From: Thiotrichales bacterium | GTDB lineage: Bacteria > Pseudomonadota > Gammaproteobacteria > Thiomicrospirales > Thiomicrospiraceae | Assembly (NCBI GenBank): GCA_016938655.1 | Contig: JAFGUG010000045.1 | Span: 62,001 to 126,000, forward strand | Length of the DNA: 64,000 nt | Direction: 5' to 3' | Shown here: in pieces, positions 17,706-27,346 of the stretch | How the letters are laid out: each line of letters opens with the position of its first letter | Numbering within the stretch: position 1 is the first letter of the stretch | The notes under the pieces: model-generated | Told to the model about the DNA's origin: nothing | Databases searched by the model: none | What the model saw: only the letters and a program-made list of their open reading frames with translations | Made by a program: the position numbers and the translations under genes

Positions 17706-18230
17706 ATGTCTCAGGTAAAGAAAGAAGATAAGCGTGACTGGAGTGTTGCGTGGAAAAATCCGTTTGTGATTGCATGGTTTACGATTTTAATGATTGTTTT
17801 GTCCGTTAACTTTTTCATGGTCAGTATGGCAATTGTTACGGCCCCAGGTTTGGTCATTGATGACTTTTACGAAAAAGGTAAAAACATGGATGCCATCCTC
17901 GCGGAACGAAAGCAGATGGAAGATTTAGGTTGGCAGTTAAAAATAGACTTGCCTATTCTGTCAGAAAATAAGCCTGATAATGTCACGCTCAAAGTCGTTG
18001 ATAAAGATGGCAAGCCATTTGATGTTGATTCGGCTGTTTTATATTACTATCGCCCCTCTTCTAAAGCCCTAGACGGCGAACAACCATTATCAAAAAGTGA
18101 GGGTGTTGGAGAGTATGCCACCGCCTTTAGTTTACCTTTAAAGGGTAAGTGGGACATTATTATGGAGATACATAAAGGTGATCTTCGTTATAACGTGGGT
18201 AGAAGCATCATGGTGAGAGATCCTGAATAG
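17706..18230 (+). CDS. ccoH: cbb3 oxidase assembly protein CcoH (FixH)
   Basis: One-helix protein that associates with the oxidase and its copper delivery. The helix is at residues about 18-44 ([20 protein letters not shown]), followed by the FixH motif [11 protein letters not shown] and a periplasmic beta domain. It has 174 residues. A strong ribosome site (AGGAGGGG) precedes the ATG, and the ccoI ATG follows its stop without a gap. Confidence 0.94.
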   Translation: MSQVKKEDKRDWSVAWKNPFVIAWFTILMIVLSVNFFMVSMAIVTAPGLVIDDFYEKGKNMDAILAERKQMEDLGWQLKIDLPILSENKPDNVTLKVVDKDGKPFDVDSAVLYYYRPSSKALDGEQPLSKSEGVGEYATAFSLPLKGKWDIIMEIHKGDLRYNVGRSIMVRDPE

Positions 18231-20717
18231 ATGAGTTTAAATACCTGCTTTCACTGTGGTCAGGCAATTCCTGAGGGTGACTTAATACTAAAGCCAATAC
18301 AGGGTGAGCAACAAAAATTCTGTTGTCATGGCTGTGCTTCGGTTTGTGAAGTTATCTATGAAGCAGGCATGCAAAGTTTTTATCAGCGAACGCCAGACGG
18401 TGAGCTTCTATCACCGCCACCGCCTCCTAATCGGGATATTGAATTTTACGATTACGATGAGGTTCAATCACAGTTTGTGTCTGAATTATCAGACCGTCGC
18501 GAAATTACATTGATGTCAGAAGCGATTCATTGTGCAGCTTGTGTTTGGTTGATTGAACATACAATGGCAAAGATGGATGGTATTAACTTAACCGCCGTTA
18601 ATTTTACCAATAAGCAGATTAAAGTTCGCTGGGACAACAGTGTCGTAAAACTCTCCGATATTATCAAAAAACTCAACTCCATTGGTTACGACGCTACGCC
18701 TTATGATCCCTCTGCCAGTGAGCAAGCTTTCCGTAAAGCCAATCGTGACCTGCTTTATCGATTAGGGTTTGCTGGCTTTGCCATGATGAACGTGATGTGG
18801 TTCTCGATTGCACTTTACAGCGGTGCTGCTGAGGACATGGAATACCGCAGTTATTTTCATTGGCTACAGTTTATTATTGCGACCGTAACCTTAGGTTATT
18901 CAGGGATGCCTTTCTTTAAAGGCGCATGGACATCCATTAAATCTAAATCAGTGGGTATGGATGTCTCTATCAGTTTAGGTATGTTAACCACGTATGCCTA
19001 TTCAACTTGGGTCACCATGCATCCAGAGATAGTCGGTGAAGTCTATTTCGATACCTTAATCGACTTTATGTTTTTATTGCTAATTGGCCGGTACCTAGAG
19101 GCAATTTCCAAAAACAAAGCAATTGATGCCTCCAGAAGATTAATGGATCTTCAGCCAAAAGTTGCGCGCTTAATCAAAGATAATGAGCCGCAAGTCGTGC
19201 CTGTAAGAACGCTTTTAAAAGGGAATCACATTCTTGTAAAACCCGGTGATCAATTTCCAGTTGACGGACTCGTGGTTTCTGGACAGAGCATGGTGAACGA
19301 GTCTATGCTTAGTGGTGAATCTAGAGAGATTACCAAACACGAAGGGGATTCTGTATCGGCAGGAACCATTAATGTAGATGGCACATTAACGATTGAAGTA
19401 AAAGCGATTCTTCAAGACACCAAGCTCGGTAAGATTGTTAACTTGGTTGAAGAGGCACAAGGTTCAAAAGCCCCTATCCAATGTACCGCTGATAAAATTA
19501 TGCCATGGTTTGTCACCGTTACGATTACGTTAGCCGTTGCGAGTTTTGTGTACTGGTTTTTTAATGCGGGAATCGAGTTCGCCATTATGACCGGAACGGC
19601 AGTGCTTATCATTACCTGCCCATGTGCATTTGGCTTAGCGACTCCAATGGCCATTGCGGTGGCCTCTGGCGTTTCAGCAAGGCATGGCATTTTGGTTAAA
19701 AACGGCGCTGTACTAGAGACGCTTAATGAAGTAGAACATTTTGTGTTTGATAAAACGGGTACCTTAACAAAAGGCCAAATGAAGGTTGTAGATTCAAAGT
19801 GGGTTGACGGTCTGGATGAACAGCAAGCTTTACTGGAAGTGGCCAGTTTAGAGAGCAAGTCTGAACACAGTTTAGGCGTTGCCGTAACAGAGTCAGTTAA
19901 AACGCAATATGGTTTAACAGCCAAAAACTGGCTAGAAGTTAGTCAATTTAAAGCGCAACCAGGTAAAGGTATTTCTGGAGAGTTGGCAGGCCTGCCAATG
20001 TTAATTGGAACTGCAAAATGGTTAGAAGAACAAAATGTTGAGCTGCCAGAGAGTATGAAGGCCATCGCCGAAGAGCACGCACAGCTTGCTCAGACTGCAA
20101 TTTGGGTGGCTAAAAACAAACAAGTTCAAGGCGTGTTGTTCTTAGAAGATGAGATTCGTCCAGAGGCGAAGATTTTGATTAGCCGCTTAAAAGCCAAAGG
20201 CAAACAAGTGACGCTGTTAAGTGGTGACCAAACGGTGGTAGCGAATCAGGTTGCCCAACGTTTGGGTGGTATGCAGGTAATTGCAGAAGTTCTGCCAGAA
20301 GATAAAAATCAAGTCATTCGCGATTTGCAAAGTCAGGGGCAGCAAGTGGCTATGATTGGTGACGGTGTGAATGATGCCCCTGCATTGGTGCGTGCGAATG
20401 TTGGTATTGCCCTGGGTTCGGGAACCGATGTATCTATGGACAGCGCAGACATTGTTTTAATCAACGATAATATTATTGCTGTCGATACCGCAGTAGAATT
20501 GTCTGCACGTACGTTACGTACGGTTAAGCAAAATATCGCCAGCTCTATTGCCTACAACATGATTATGGTGCCACTGGCGATGTCGGGGATGTTAACTCCT
20601 TTAATTGCCGCTATAACCATGCCATTAAGCAGTTTAGTGGTCATTGGTAATGCCGCAAGAATTCGTAACTTCTTCAGCGAAAAAGCCATGGCCAAACGTT
20701 CAAGAGAGATAAAGTAA
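18231..20717 (+). CDS. ccoI: Copper-transporting P-type ATPase CcoI (FixI)
   Basis: P1B-type ATPase that exports copper for the CuB site of cbb3 oxidase. It has an N-terminal cysteine cluster (CFHCGQ, CCHGCASVC), a heavy-metal-associated domain with AIHCAACVWLIE near residue 100, the transmembrane TCPCAFGLATP motif, the phosphorylation site DKTGTLTKG and the hinge GDGVNDAPAL. At 828 residues with about 8 helices it is full length. An iterated-palindrome copy (TTGGCAGGCCTGCCAA, 19983-19998) encodes ELAGLPML; it is the first copy after a 14-kb gap. The gene overlaps ccoS by 1 bp. Confidence 0.96.
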   Translation: MSLNTCFHCGQAIPEGDLILKPIQGEQQKFCCHGCASVCEVIYEAGMQSFYQRTPDGELLSPPPPPNRDIEFYDYDEVQSQFVSELSDRREITLMSEAIHCAACVWLIEHTMAKMDGINLTAVNFTNKQIKVRWDNSVVKLSDIIKKLNSIGYDATPYDPSASEQAFRKANRDLLYRLGFAGFAMMNVMWFSIALYSGAAEDMEYRSYFHWLQFIIATVTLGYSGMPFFKGAWTSIKSKSVGMDVSISLGMLTTYAYSTWVTMHPEIVGEVYFDTLIDFMFLLLIGRYLEAISKNKAIDASRRLMDLQPKVARLIKDNEPQVVPVRTLLKGNHILVKPGDQFPVDGLVVSGQSMVNESMLSGESREITKHEGDSVSAGTINVDGTLTIEVKAILQDTKLGKIVNLVEEAQGSKAPIQCTADKIMPWFVTVTITLAVASFVYWFFNAGIEFAIMTGTAVLIITCPCAFGLATPMAIAVASGVSARHGILVKNGAVLETLNEVEHFVFDKTGTLTKGQMKVVDSKWVDGLDEQQALLEVASLESKSEHSLGVAVTESVKTQYGLTAKNWLEVSQFKAQPGKGISGELAGLPMLIGTAKWLEEQNVELPESMKAIAEEHAQLAQTAIWVAKNKQVQGVLFLEDEIRPEAKILISRLKAKGKQVTLLSGDQTVVANQVAQRLGGMQVIAEVLPEDKNQVIRDLQSQGQQVAMIGDGVNDAPALVRANVGIALGSGTDVSMDSADIVLINDNIIAVDTAVELSARTLRTVKQNIASSIAYNMIMVPLAMSGMLTPLIAAITMPLSSLVVIGNAARIRNFFSEKAMAKRSREIK

Positions 20718-20998
20718 TGGAAGTAATTTATGCACTGATTCCGATGATGCTTATCTTCGGGTTTTTGGTTGTGATCGTGTTTATTTGGATGGCTAAAAGT
20801 GGCCAGTTTGATGATATGGACGGTGCTGCAAATCGTATTTTTATGGACGACGAATACCCAGAGGACATTGCGCCTAGAAAGTCGGCGGAGAGTGCATCAA
20901 ATGCTGTTCAAGAAGATAATCAACAGGCCTCTAATGAGCAGGGCACAGGAAAGGTGGAAGAGCGTTCGAATAAGGACAGTAACGATTTTAAACGTTAG
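20717..20998 (+). CDS. ccoS: cbb3 oxidase assembly protein CcoS
   Basis: Small membrane protein needed for cofactor insertion into cbb3 oxidase. MEVIYALIPMMLIFGFLVVI is the helix and WMAKSGQFDDMDGAANRIFMDDE is the conserved CcoS segment. A longer polar tail of about 40 residues brings it to 93 residues; many CcoS proteins have 50-70. It is the last gene of the maturation block. Confidence 0.94.
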   Translation: MEVIYALIPMMLIFGFLVVIVFIWMAKSGQFDDMDGAANRIFMDDEYPEDIAPRKSAESASNAVQEDNQQASNEQGTGKVEERSNKDSNDFKR

Positions 20999-21013
20999 GT
21001 TTTAAGTAATATC

Positions 21014-21039
21014 AAAAGTGAGCAGGCCTGCTCAATTTT
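21014..21039. repeat. Iterated palindrome with extended flanks after ccoS
   Basis: The perfect core AGCAGGCCTGCT (21021-21032) is flanked by AAAAGTG and CAATTTT; only one flanking pair mismatches. It lies between the ccoS stop and the terminator at 21072. Confidence 0.9.
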
Positions 21040-21071
21040 ATAAAGAGATTGTCTCGTTCTATTTTGCTTAT

Positions 21072-21105
21072 AAAAAAGCCCTGAGCGTATTGCCAGGGCT
21101 TTTTT
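21072..21105. terminator. Bidirectional terminator between ccoS and the convergent gene
   Basis: AAAAAAGCCCTG pairs perfectly with CAGGGCTTTTTT around a 10-base loop. T-runs on both strands suit the convergent arrangement. Confidence 0.9.
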
Positions 21106-21167
21106 ATTGGTAGGATGTTAGGAATTGTGTTTGAATCAGTTAACGTCCCATTTTGAGTTGGTTTCGA

Positions 21168-21815
21168 TTAATGCACAATGTATTGCAAGGCTTCTGGACC
21201 ATTGGGATCGAATATCATCTCTAACCCAAGTTTGTTAAAGAATAGTCGCTCTAACCCATCCTCGTCAAACGCCTTTTTGTCCGGTTCGCCAAAGCGCATT
21301 TTAATCGCGCGTTCATCCAGGTTTTTACGTGGAATTAGGGTAATGCTCTCAATCTTTTTGTCTAAAAAGTTGAGGTTGTCGTCGGAAGACAGTTTCACTT
21401 CACGACCACCGGAGGTGATTGGGCTAATTTTGGCACCGCGCTTATAAACGGTTTCAAGCTCTTCTGCAGAAACTTGTAAATTCACTGCGGCAGCCGCTTT
21501 AATCGAGCCAATGTACATAGCGGGAAAGTAAGCTTCCGCTTTTTTATGGCCGCCGTCTTTGTCAGTAAACATTCTAATCTCAACGTCTTTACCGTAAATG
21601 TCCATTGCTTCACGCAGTGTCGTCTGTTTTAAGGTGATGCCGAGGGCGTGTAAGTTGCCTTGCCCATCAAAATGGGCATTCCAAGGCAGGATGGATTGAT
21701 CCATACTCTCTCTTTCGGGCTGGACTAAAACAAATACAGCCAACAGGATTAAAGAGCCGACAGTCACAATAATAGAAGGGCGAACCCCGCCTATTTTGGC
21801 CTTAGCACCACTCAT
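21168..21815 (-). CDS. Membrane-anchored periplasmic protein of unknown function
   Basis: Not recognised. The 215-residue product has one helix at about residues 14-32 (IIVTVGSLILLAVFVLV) and a soluble remainder that should be periplasmic. The segment DERAIKMRFGEPDKKAFDED resembles the start of a small-outer-membrane/BamE-like lipoprotein fold, but this is only an impression. It overlaps the upstream gene by 4 bp (ATGA), so the two are coupled and likely act together. It is convergent with the cco maturation genes. Confidence 0.8.
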   Translation of the reverse strand: MSGAKAKIGGVRPSIIVTVGSLILLAVFVLVQPERESMDQSILPWNAHFDGQGNLHALGITLKQTTLREAMDIYGKDVEIRMFTDKDGGHKKAEAYFPAMYIGSIKAAAAVNLQVSAEELETVYKRGAKISPITSGGREVKLSSDDNLNFLDKKIESITLIPRKNLDERAIKMRFGEPDKKAFDEDGLERLFFNKLGLEMIFDPNGPEALQYIVH

Positions 21816-22408
21816 GTGTTGTCGGTCTCTTTTTTACCTTCATCACTTCCTACACCCAGTTCAGGGTTGGCATTTTCATCACGCGGTAAAAACTTTTCTA
21901 GGGCAGGGTTGCTGATACCGTTACCAGCGTCATAAACCGCAATACCGGTCTGCATAAAGGTAATTAAGATCGCGACAAAGATAACAACGGCTGCAAATCG
22001 CAGGGTAATCACTTCACCCAGATTAGTTTGTGTGCCTTCTGTAGAAAAGTCATTCATAGAGAAACCACCCGGAAACACCATATCAATCAGCATATAGAGC
22101 GCAACCATGGCGATCGCAATGGCATAACTAAATAGTAAAACACGACCCCGACGCCAAGCTTGAATCCAGTGTGAAGCCACAAACCAAGTGTCATGAAGTT
22201 TCTTAGATTGCATTTTGTTGTAAAGGTAGAAGATGACTAAGCTGGAAACAACCGGAACTAATAACAGTTCGAATGTTTCGCCAATTTCTAGAATAATCAT
22301 CGCCCCAAACAGGTGGGTAATGATGACGTTAATGTTAAAAATGTGATGCGGCGTTTTAGCGCGTCTTTTTTCGTCTTCAGTAACTTGGTAATGCATGGAG
22401 GGATTCAC
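21812..22408 (-). CDS. Three-helix inner-membrane protein of unknown function
   Basis: Not recognised. It has 198 residues with hydrophobic spans at about 28-60, 92-114 and 140-166 and a charged, probably cytoplasmic C-terminus (PRDENANPELGVGSDEGKK). It forms a two-gene unit with the gene at 21168. Located next to the cbb3 genes, but on the opposite strand, so a link to respiration is only a possibility. Confidence 0.78.
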   Translation of the reverse strand: MNPSMHYQVTEDEKRRAKTPHHIFNINVIITHLFGAMIILEIGETFELLLVPVVSSLVIFYLYNKMQSKKLHDTWFVASHWIQAWRRGRVLLFSYAIAIAMVALYMLIDMVFPGGFSMNDFSTEGTQTNLGEVITLRFAAVVIFVAILITFMQTGIAVYDAGNGISNPALEKFLPRDENANPELGVGSDEGKKETDNT

Positions 22409-22509
22409 CTGAGATAATCTAAAATTTAATTAGTTATTATCGCTGATTTTTGATTTTTATTCATCAAACCATGGCCAGTTAGTTCATTGAATTTATTTAA
22501 GATTAGCCA

Positions 22510-22947
22510 TTAAATTTCTAGCCAGAAGGTCACAGGGCCGTTATTGGTTAAAGATACTTGCATATCGGCACCAAATTGTCCGGTTTGAGGTTTGTTGTAA
22601 ACCTGTTCAACGTGATTGGCAAAGTCCTCAAACCACTGTGATGCTTGCTCTGGGGGGGCGCAGGTGCTAAAGGAGGGGCGTAAGCCGCTTTTAGTGTCTG
22701 CCGCTAAGGTAAATTGCGGCACTAAGAGCAGTTCACCGTCTACTTGTTGCACATTCAAGTTCATTTTGTCATTTTCATCAGCAAACACGCGGTAGTGTAA
22801 AAGTTTGTGGGTCATCTTTTTAAGGGTTTCAGGGGTATCGTCAGCTTGAAAGGCGGTCAAAACCAACAGGCCTGCTCCAATTTGACCGATGGTTTGACCG
22901 GCTACTTCAACTTTGCTCTGGCTGACACGCTGTATCAAACAGATCAT
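22510..22947 (-). CDS. dtd: D-aminoacyl-tRNA deacylase
   Basis: Proofreading enzyme that frees D-amino acids mischarged on tRNA. The two family motifs are present: LLVPQFTLAAD (normally SQFTL; here Pro replaces Ser) near residue 75, and the Gly-cisPro motif NNGPVTFWLE at the C-terminus. Its 145 residues are standard. The start overlaps the iminopeptidase stop by 4 bp. Confidence 0.94.
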   Translation of the reverse strand: MICLIQRVSQSKVEVAGQTIGQIGAGLLVLTAFQADDTPETLKKMTHKLLHYRVFADENDKMNLNVQQVDGELLLVPQFTLAADTKSGLRPSFSTCAPPEQASQWFEDFANHVEQVYNKPQTGQFGADMQVSLTNNGPVTFWLEI

Positions 22948-23909
22948 AAACTAAAACCCAGTTCGCAATATTCGTCGGTAGCAATCACCAACGCTTTGGT
23001 AATTTCCGGTTCAAAAGCGGAGTGTCCGGACTGGTTGGCAATGATTAAGTTAGCCTGTGGCAGTTGATTGGCCAATTCAATGGCCTGATTAACCGGGCAA
23101 ACCATGTCATAGCGACCATGAATAATGGTGATGGGTAGGTCTTTAATAATCGAGGCATTATTTAGAATTTGGTTGGGCTCAATAAAGGACTCGTGTTTAA
23201 AATAGTGGCACTCAATACGTGCCATCGCTAATGCGTGATAAGGGTCTGCAAAGTGATTGACTAAATCTGGGTTGGTTTTAAGTGTCGATGTTCTGCCCTC
23301 CCAAATTGACCAAGCCTCAGCGGCACGCATTCGCAATATCTCATTATTGCTTGTCAGGATTTCATGGTAGGCACTGACCATATCATGGCGTTTTTCGGGC
23401 TCAATTGGGGCAATAAAATCGTTCCAAAAGTCTGGAAAGAAACGATCTGCGCCCTTTTGATAAAACCACTGAACATCTTCGTTTCGACACAAAAAGATAC
23501 CGCGTAATATTAAACCCAATACCCGTTCAGGATAGGTTTGAGCATAGAGTAAGCTTAAGGTTGAACCCCAAGAACCACCAAATAAAATCCATTTCTCAAT
23601 TTTTAACAGGCGACGGATTTTTTCGATGTCTTCAATTAAGTGTGCGGTGCTGTTATTGGTTAAGCAGGCATGGGGTCGCGATTTACCGCATCCGCGTTGG
23701 TCAAACAAGACGATACGGTACTCATTAGGATCAAAGAATTGACGGTGGATTGGGCTGCAACCTCCACCGGGCCCACCATGCACAAATAAGACAGGCGTGC
23801 CTTCAGGGTTGCCGCTTTCTTCAATATACAGAGTGTGCTGTTGATCGACTTGTAAGCTGTGTTGTGCGTAGGGTTCAATCGGTGCATAAAGAATTTCGTG
23901 GTAACTCAT
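22944..23909 (-). CDS. pip: Prolyl aminopeptidase (proline iminopeptidase)
   Basis: Alpha/beta-hydrolase that removes N-terminal proline from peptides. HGGPGGGCSPIHRQFFDP holds the oxyanion region, GGSWGSTLSLLYA the nucleophile Ser near residue 112, and GRYDMVCPV and SGHSAFEPE the acid and base. Length 321 is normal. It is upstream of and coupled to dtd. Confidence 0.94.
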   Translation of the reverse strand: MSYHEILYAPIEPYAQHSLQVDQQHTLYIEESGNPEGTPVLFVHGGPGGGCSPIHRQFFDPNEYRIVLFDQRGCGKSRPHACLTNNSTAHLIEDIEKIRRLLKIEKWILFGGSWGSTLSLLYAQTYPERVLGLILRGIFLCRNEDVQWFYQKGADRFFPDFWNDFIAPIEPEKRHDMVSAYHEILTSNNEILRMRAAEAWSIWEGRTSTLKTNPDLVNHFADPYHALAMARIECHYFKHESFIEPNQILNNASIIKDLPITIIHGRYDMVCPVNQAIELANQLPQANLIIANQSGHSAFEPEITKALVIATDEYCELGFSL

Positions 23910-23972
23910 GAGCCATCCTTTAAATTAAGATAGCACACAGTTTACAGAAAAATACTGAAATTTGGGTATAAA

Positions 23973-23996
23973 AAAACCGGCGATAGAGCCGGTTTT
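23973..23996 (-). terminator. Rho-independent terminator after typA
   Basis: AAAACCGGC pairs with GCCGGTTTT around a 6-base loop. Read on the minus strand it ends in seven T residues, so it serves typA. Confidence 0.88.
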
Positions 23997-24025
23997 AAGT
24001 CGTAGCATTTAAGTTCTTATAAAAC

Positions 24026-25846
24026 TTACTTGCCTTTACGTGACGCTTGTTTACGTTCGTTTTCAGTCAGTAGTTTTTTACGGATACGAACGCTCACAGG
24101 GGTAACTTCAACGAGCTCATCATCATCAATGAACTCAAGTGCTTGTTCAAGCGAGAAGCGAATGGGTGGTACCAATGTCAACGCTTCATCCGTACCTGAA
24201 GCACGCATGTTCGTTAACTGCTTACCTTTAATAGGGTTAACGGTTAAGTCGTTTGCACGGCTGTGAAGGCCGATAATCATCCCTTCGTACACTTCTTCAG
24301 CGTGACCGATGTATAAACGTCCACGATCTTGTAAGTTGAACAGGCCGAAAGCCGCAGCCTTACCGGTTGCGATTGAGATTAATACGCCGTTGTTACGCTC
24401 ACCTAAGCTACCTGAGAATTTAGGGCCGTAGTGCGAGAAACTTGAGAACAGTAAACCATTACCTTGAGTGGCGGTCATGAACTCAGTACGGAAGCCGATT
24501 AATCCTCGTGACGGGATGATAAAGTCGATACGCACACGACCGTGACCATCTGGGATCATGTCTTGCATTTCTGCTTTACGCATACCTAGTTTTTCCATAA
24601 CGGTACCTTGTGATTCTTCAGGCACGTCAACGGTTAGGTTTTCGTATGGTTCTTGAATTTCTCCATCCACTTCCTTGAAGATAACTTCTGGACGAGAAAT
24701 ACCCATCTCAAAACCTTCACGACGCATGTTTTCGATTAGTACTGAAAGGTGAAGTTCACCACGACCTGAAACACGGAACTTGTTGGCGTCATCGGTGTCT
24801 TCAACACGCAATGCTACGTTAGTTAGAAGCTCTTTGTCTAGACGCTCACGGATTTGACGAGAAGTCAGTAATTTACCCTCTTTACCAACAAACGGAGAGT
24901 TGTTAACTTGGAACGTCATGCTCACAGTTGGCTCATCGATGGTTAATGTTGGTAGTGGCTCTGGGTGGTTAGGGTCACAAATTGTTTCAGAGATGTTTAG
25001 TGGATCAAAACCGGCAAACGCGATGATATCACCGGCGTGCGCTTCGTCAACGCTGATACGCTCAAGGCCGTGATAACCAAAGATTTCACCCATCTTACCG
25101 TTACGGATATTGCCTTTTTCATCACAGATACGTACTTGCATACCAGTTTGAACCGAACCACGTTTAATACGTCCAGTCCCGATAACCCCTTTATAAGTAT
25201 CGTAATCTAACGAGATACACTGAACTTGGAAAGGCCCGCCTAAATCAACGTCAGGAGGGGAAACCTTATCAACGATAGTTTGGAAAACAGGTTGCATGTC
25301 GCCTTCACGAACGGTTTCATCAAAACCAGCAAAACCATTTAGACCTGAGGCATAAAGAACGTTAAAGTCCATCTGCTCATCGGTTGCACCTAAACGGTCG
25401 AAAAGATCGAAAGTTTGGTCTAGTACCCAGTCAGGACGAGCGCCCGGACGGTCGATTTTGTTGATAACAACAATCGGCTTTAAGCCTTGCTTTAGCGCTT
25501 TTTCAGTTACAAAACGGGTTTGTGGCATTGGGCCTTCAACCGCGTCAACCAATAGTAAAACCGAGTCAACCATCGATAAGATACGTTCTACTTCACCACC
25601 AAAGTCGGCGTGACCGGGGGTGTCTACGATGTTGATACGGTAGCCATTCCACATAACAGCGGTGTTTTTTGACAGGATGGTGATTCCACGCTCTTTTTCA
25701 AGATCGTTAGAATCCATCATGCGCTCACCCATATCTTTACGTTCGTCCAACGTTCCAGATTGCTTTAAAAGTTGGTCTACCAAGGTTGTTTTACCATGGT
25801 CAACGTGGGCAATAATTGCGATATTGCGAATATGTTGAGTTGTCAT
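24026..25846 (-). CDS. typA: Ribosome-associated GTPase TypA/BipA
   Basis: Translational GTPase related to EF-G that helps 50S assembly and stress adaptation. The GTP-binding motifs are AHVDHGKTT (G1), [11 protein letters not shown] (G3) and NKIDRPGAR (G4), and ERGITI is the G2 region. Domain II, III and the TypA-specific C-terminal domain ([16 protein letters not shown]) follow. Length 606 is typical. It is monocistronic, with its own terminator. Confidence 0.98.
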   Translation of the reverse strand: MTTQHIRNIAIIAHVDHGKTTLVDQLLKQSGTLDERKDMGERMMDSNDLEKERGITILSKNTAVMWNGYRINIVDTPGHADFGGEVERILSMVDSVLLLVDAVEGPMPQTRFVTEKALKQGLKPIVVINKIDRPGARPDWVLDQTFDLFDRLGATDEQMDFNVLYASGLNGFAGFDETVREGDMQPVFQTIVDKVSPPDVDLGGPFQVQCISLDYDTYKGVIGTGRIKRGSVQTGMQVRICDEKGNIRNGKMGEIFGYHGLERISVDEAHAGDIIAFAGFDPLNISETICDPNHPEPLPTLTIDEPTVSMTFQVNNSPFVGKEGKLLTSRQIRERLDKELLTNVALRVEDTDDANKFRVSGRGELHLSVLIENMRREGFEMGISRPEVIFKEVDGEIQEPYENLTVDVPEESQGTVMEKLGMRKAEMQDMIPDGHGRVRIDFIIPSRGLIGFRTEFMTATQGNGLLFSSFSHYGPKFSGSLGERNNGVLISIATGKAAAFGLFNLQDRGRLYIGHAEEVYEGMIIGLHSRANDLTVNPIKGKQLTNMRASGTDEALTLVPPIRFSLEQALEFIDDDELVEVTPVSVRIRKKLLTENERKQASRKGK

Positions 25847-26059
25847 GCGGGGCTCTCTATTTTACGAGTGGTTTCTTACACTTAGCAAACGCTTAGCAGC
25901 GTTTTGCAGGGAATAAGAAATTGAAAAAGAAGGTATTATAATGAAATCTAATTAATTAGTTTGATTAAAACACATTTTTTTAGTAAGGAGCCTGATTGGT
26001 TTGACGTCGTGTTTGGGGGGAATAGAGTAAACATGATGGGTAGCCGGCTTTTTAAAATT

Positions 26060-26071
26060 AGCAGGCCTGCT
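26060..26071. repeat. Iterated palindrome abutting the stop of the YeeE-like gene
   Basis: Perfect core AGCAGGCCTGCT whose last base is also the last base of the stop codon of the minus-strand gene at 26071. Flanks are TTAAAATT and CACTTTTTA, so the right side carries the extended NACTTT form. Confidence 0.9.
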
Positions 26072-26610
26072 CACTTTTTAATGGTTTTTTTAGTTTGGTT
26101 TTCATCCCAGCTACAGCTTTGTTGTGCAATGCTGTCTTGTGCAATGTAGGTTTGTAAAACACCAAATGCCATGGTGCCAATCAACAGGCCTGCTAAGACA
26201 AATATTGCGCCAATTTTCCCTTCACCAATCATAGCCGGAACGGTTCCCGGGCAAGAAGCAGTCATCGCCCAACCAATCCCAAACAAAAATGCACCGGTAA
26301 TCAGGCCTTGGGTGTAGGGCTTTTTAACAAAGTCGACTTCAGCGCCGGTGGTAATGGAGCGAACTTGATACTTCTTTAATAAAAATACGCCAATCATCGC
26401 CACGACCACGGCGGTGCCGATGACTTGCATGAGCTGAAAATCAATCAACAAAAACATTTTGGCGTGATAATCATAGGTGGTTGCACCTGCACGACTCATT
26501 AAAAAACCAAATAGCACGCCCATGACGAGTGCAAAAAAGTTTGAACGATAGACGAACACAAATGAGATTAAAAACAGTTTAATGCTTTGCTGAATAGGGA
26601 GTTTATGCAT
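26071..26610 (-). CDS. YeeE/YedE-family (DUF6691-type) transporter half, C-terminal partner
   Basis: Half-length member of the YeeE/YedE family; full-length relatives take up thiosulfate or sulfur species. It has about four helices, and the signature GIGWAMTASCPGTVPAMIGEG near residue 100 carries the conserved cysteine. It has 179 residues and follows the other half 21 bp downstream, the usual split-gene arrangement (PmpB-like second subunit). The ATG at 26610 has only a weak ribosome site. Both this product and its partner carry conserved Cys residues implicated in persulfide relay in homologues. Confidence 0.85.
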   Translation of the reverse strand: MHKLPIQQSIKLFLISFVFVYRSNFFALVMGVLFGFLMSRAGATTYDYHAKMFLLIDFQLMQVIGTAVVVAMIGVFLLKKYQVRSITTGAEVDFVKKPYTQGLITGAFLFGIGWAMTASCPGTVPAMIGEGKIGAIFVLAGLLIGTMAFGVLQTYIAQDSIAQQSCSWDENQTKKTIKK

Positions 26611-26631
26611 GATCTTGCTCGATGAATAACA

Positions 26632-27120
26632 TTAAAAGGCAAATAAGGCTTGGGTCGTTAGCATGGCGCTGATAAAAAAGACAGCGGCTGCCAGTAAGCT
26701 CGGTGGATTCATCATTGCGCCACCCACTAACGCATGACCCGTGGTGCAAGCGCCTGCTAATCGAGCGCCAAAACCAATTAACATCCCCCCAAACACCAGC
26801 CAAATCGCTTTGGCCGCATCCGATTGAGGCAATACTGCATCGTACATGCCCATGTCAAAGCTCAGGTGCCATTCGCCTGGTGAAGTAAAGGCACTCAACA
26901 CACCACCCAGTGGAATGCCGATCAAAAACCACAACTTGGTATTGTTGAGATCACGGTATTCGCCTTCACGGTAATATTTGAGTTTTTTGCAAAGTAAACC
27001 GCAAACATTGCCATACCCGGTTGAACAACCTGCAGGCTTGCCGATGAGCCAGAAGTGCAAAATAACAAATAGTCCAATCGCTAGGCCCCCCAGCCAACCA
27101 GACCAAACTTGTATGTCCAT
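26632..27120 (-). CDS. YeeE/YedE-family transporter half, N-terminal partner
   Basis: First half of the split YeeE/YedE pair (162 residues, about four helices). LIGFGARLAGACTTGHALVGG near residue 112 is the family motif with its conserved cysteine, and a Cys pair GCSTGYGNVCG lies near residue 31. The pair probably moves a reduced-sulfur species into the cytoplasm, which suits a sulfur oxidiser; substrate is inferred only. Confidence 0.86.
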   Translation of the reverse strand: MDIQVWSGWLGGLAIGLFVILHFWLIGKPAGCSTGYGNVCGLLCKKLKYYREGEYRDLNNTKLWFLIGIPLGGVLSAFTSPGEWHLSFDMGMYDAVLPQSDAAKAIWLVFGGMLIGFGARLAGACTTGHALVGGAMMNPPSLLAAAVFFISAMLTTQALFAF

Positions 27121-27346
27121 ATCAGTGTTCTCTTATAAATATTTTTTATGCGTTATAAGGATTTAATCGATTTTTATATAAAGTGTCAAAACAGGGTTTT
27201 TATTAGGTCAATAAGAAAGACTTATTAAACAGGGGGTAGCTGTCTTTAGTTGCGATTAAGAGTGGGTAAAAAGGCGATCAATAGCGTGCGTCAGTCGGAA
27301 TGATTGTTGGTTGATTAGACACGGATTAAAACGTAAGCTTGAGGCT

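Noticed and set aside
22441-22470. TTGAT ... ATCAA pair in the gap before dtd
   Set aside because: The half-sites are separated by eight bases, not four, so it is not an FNR-type site.
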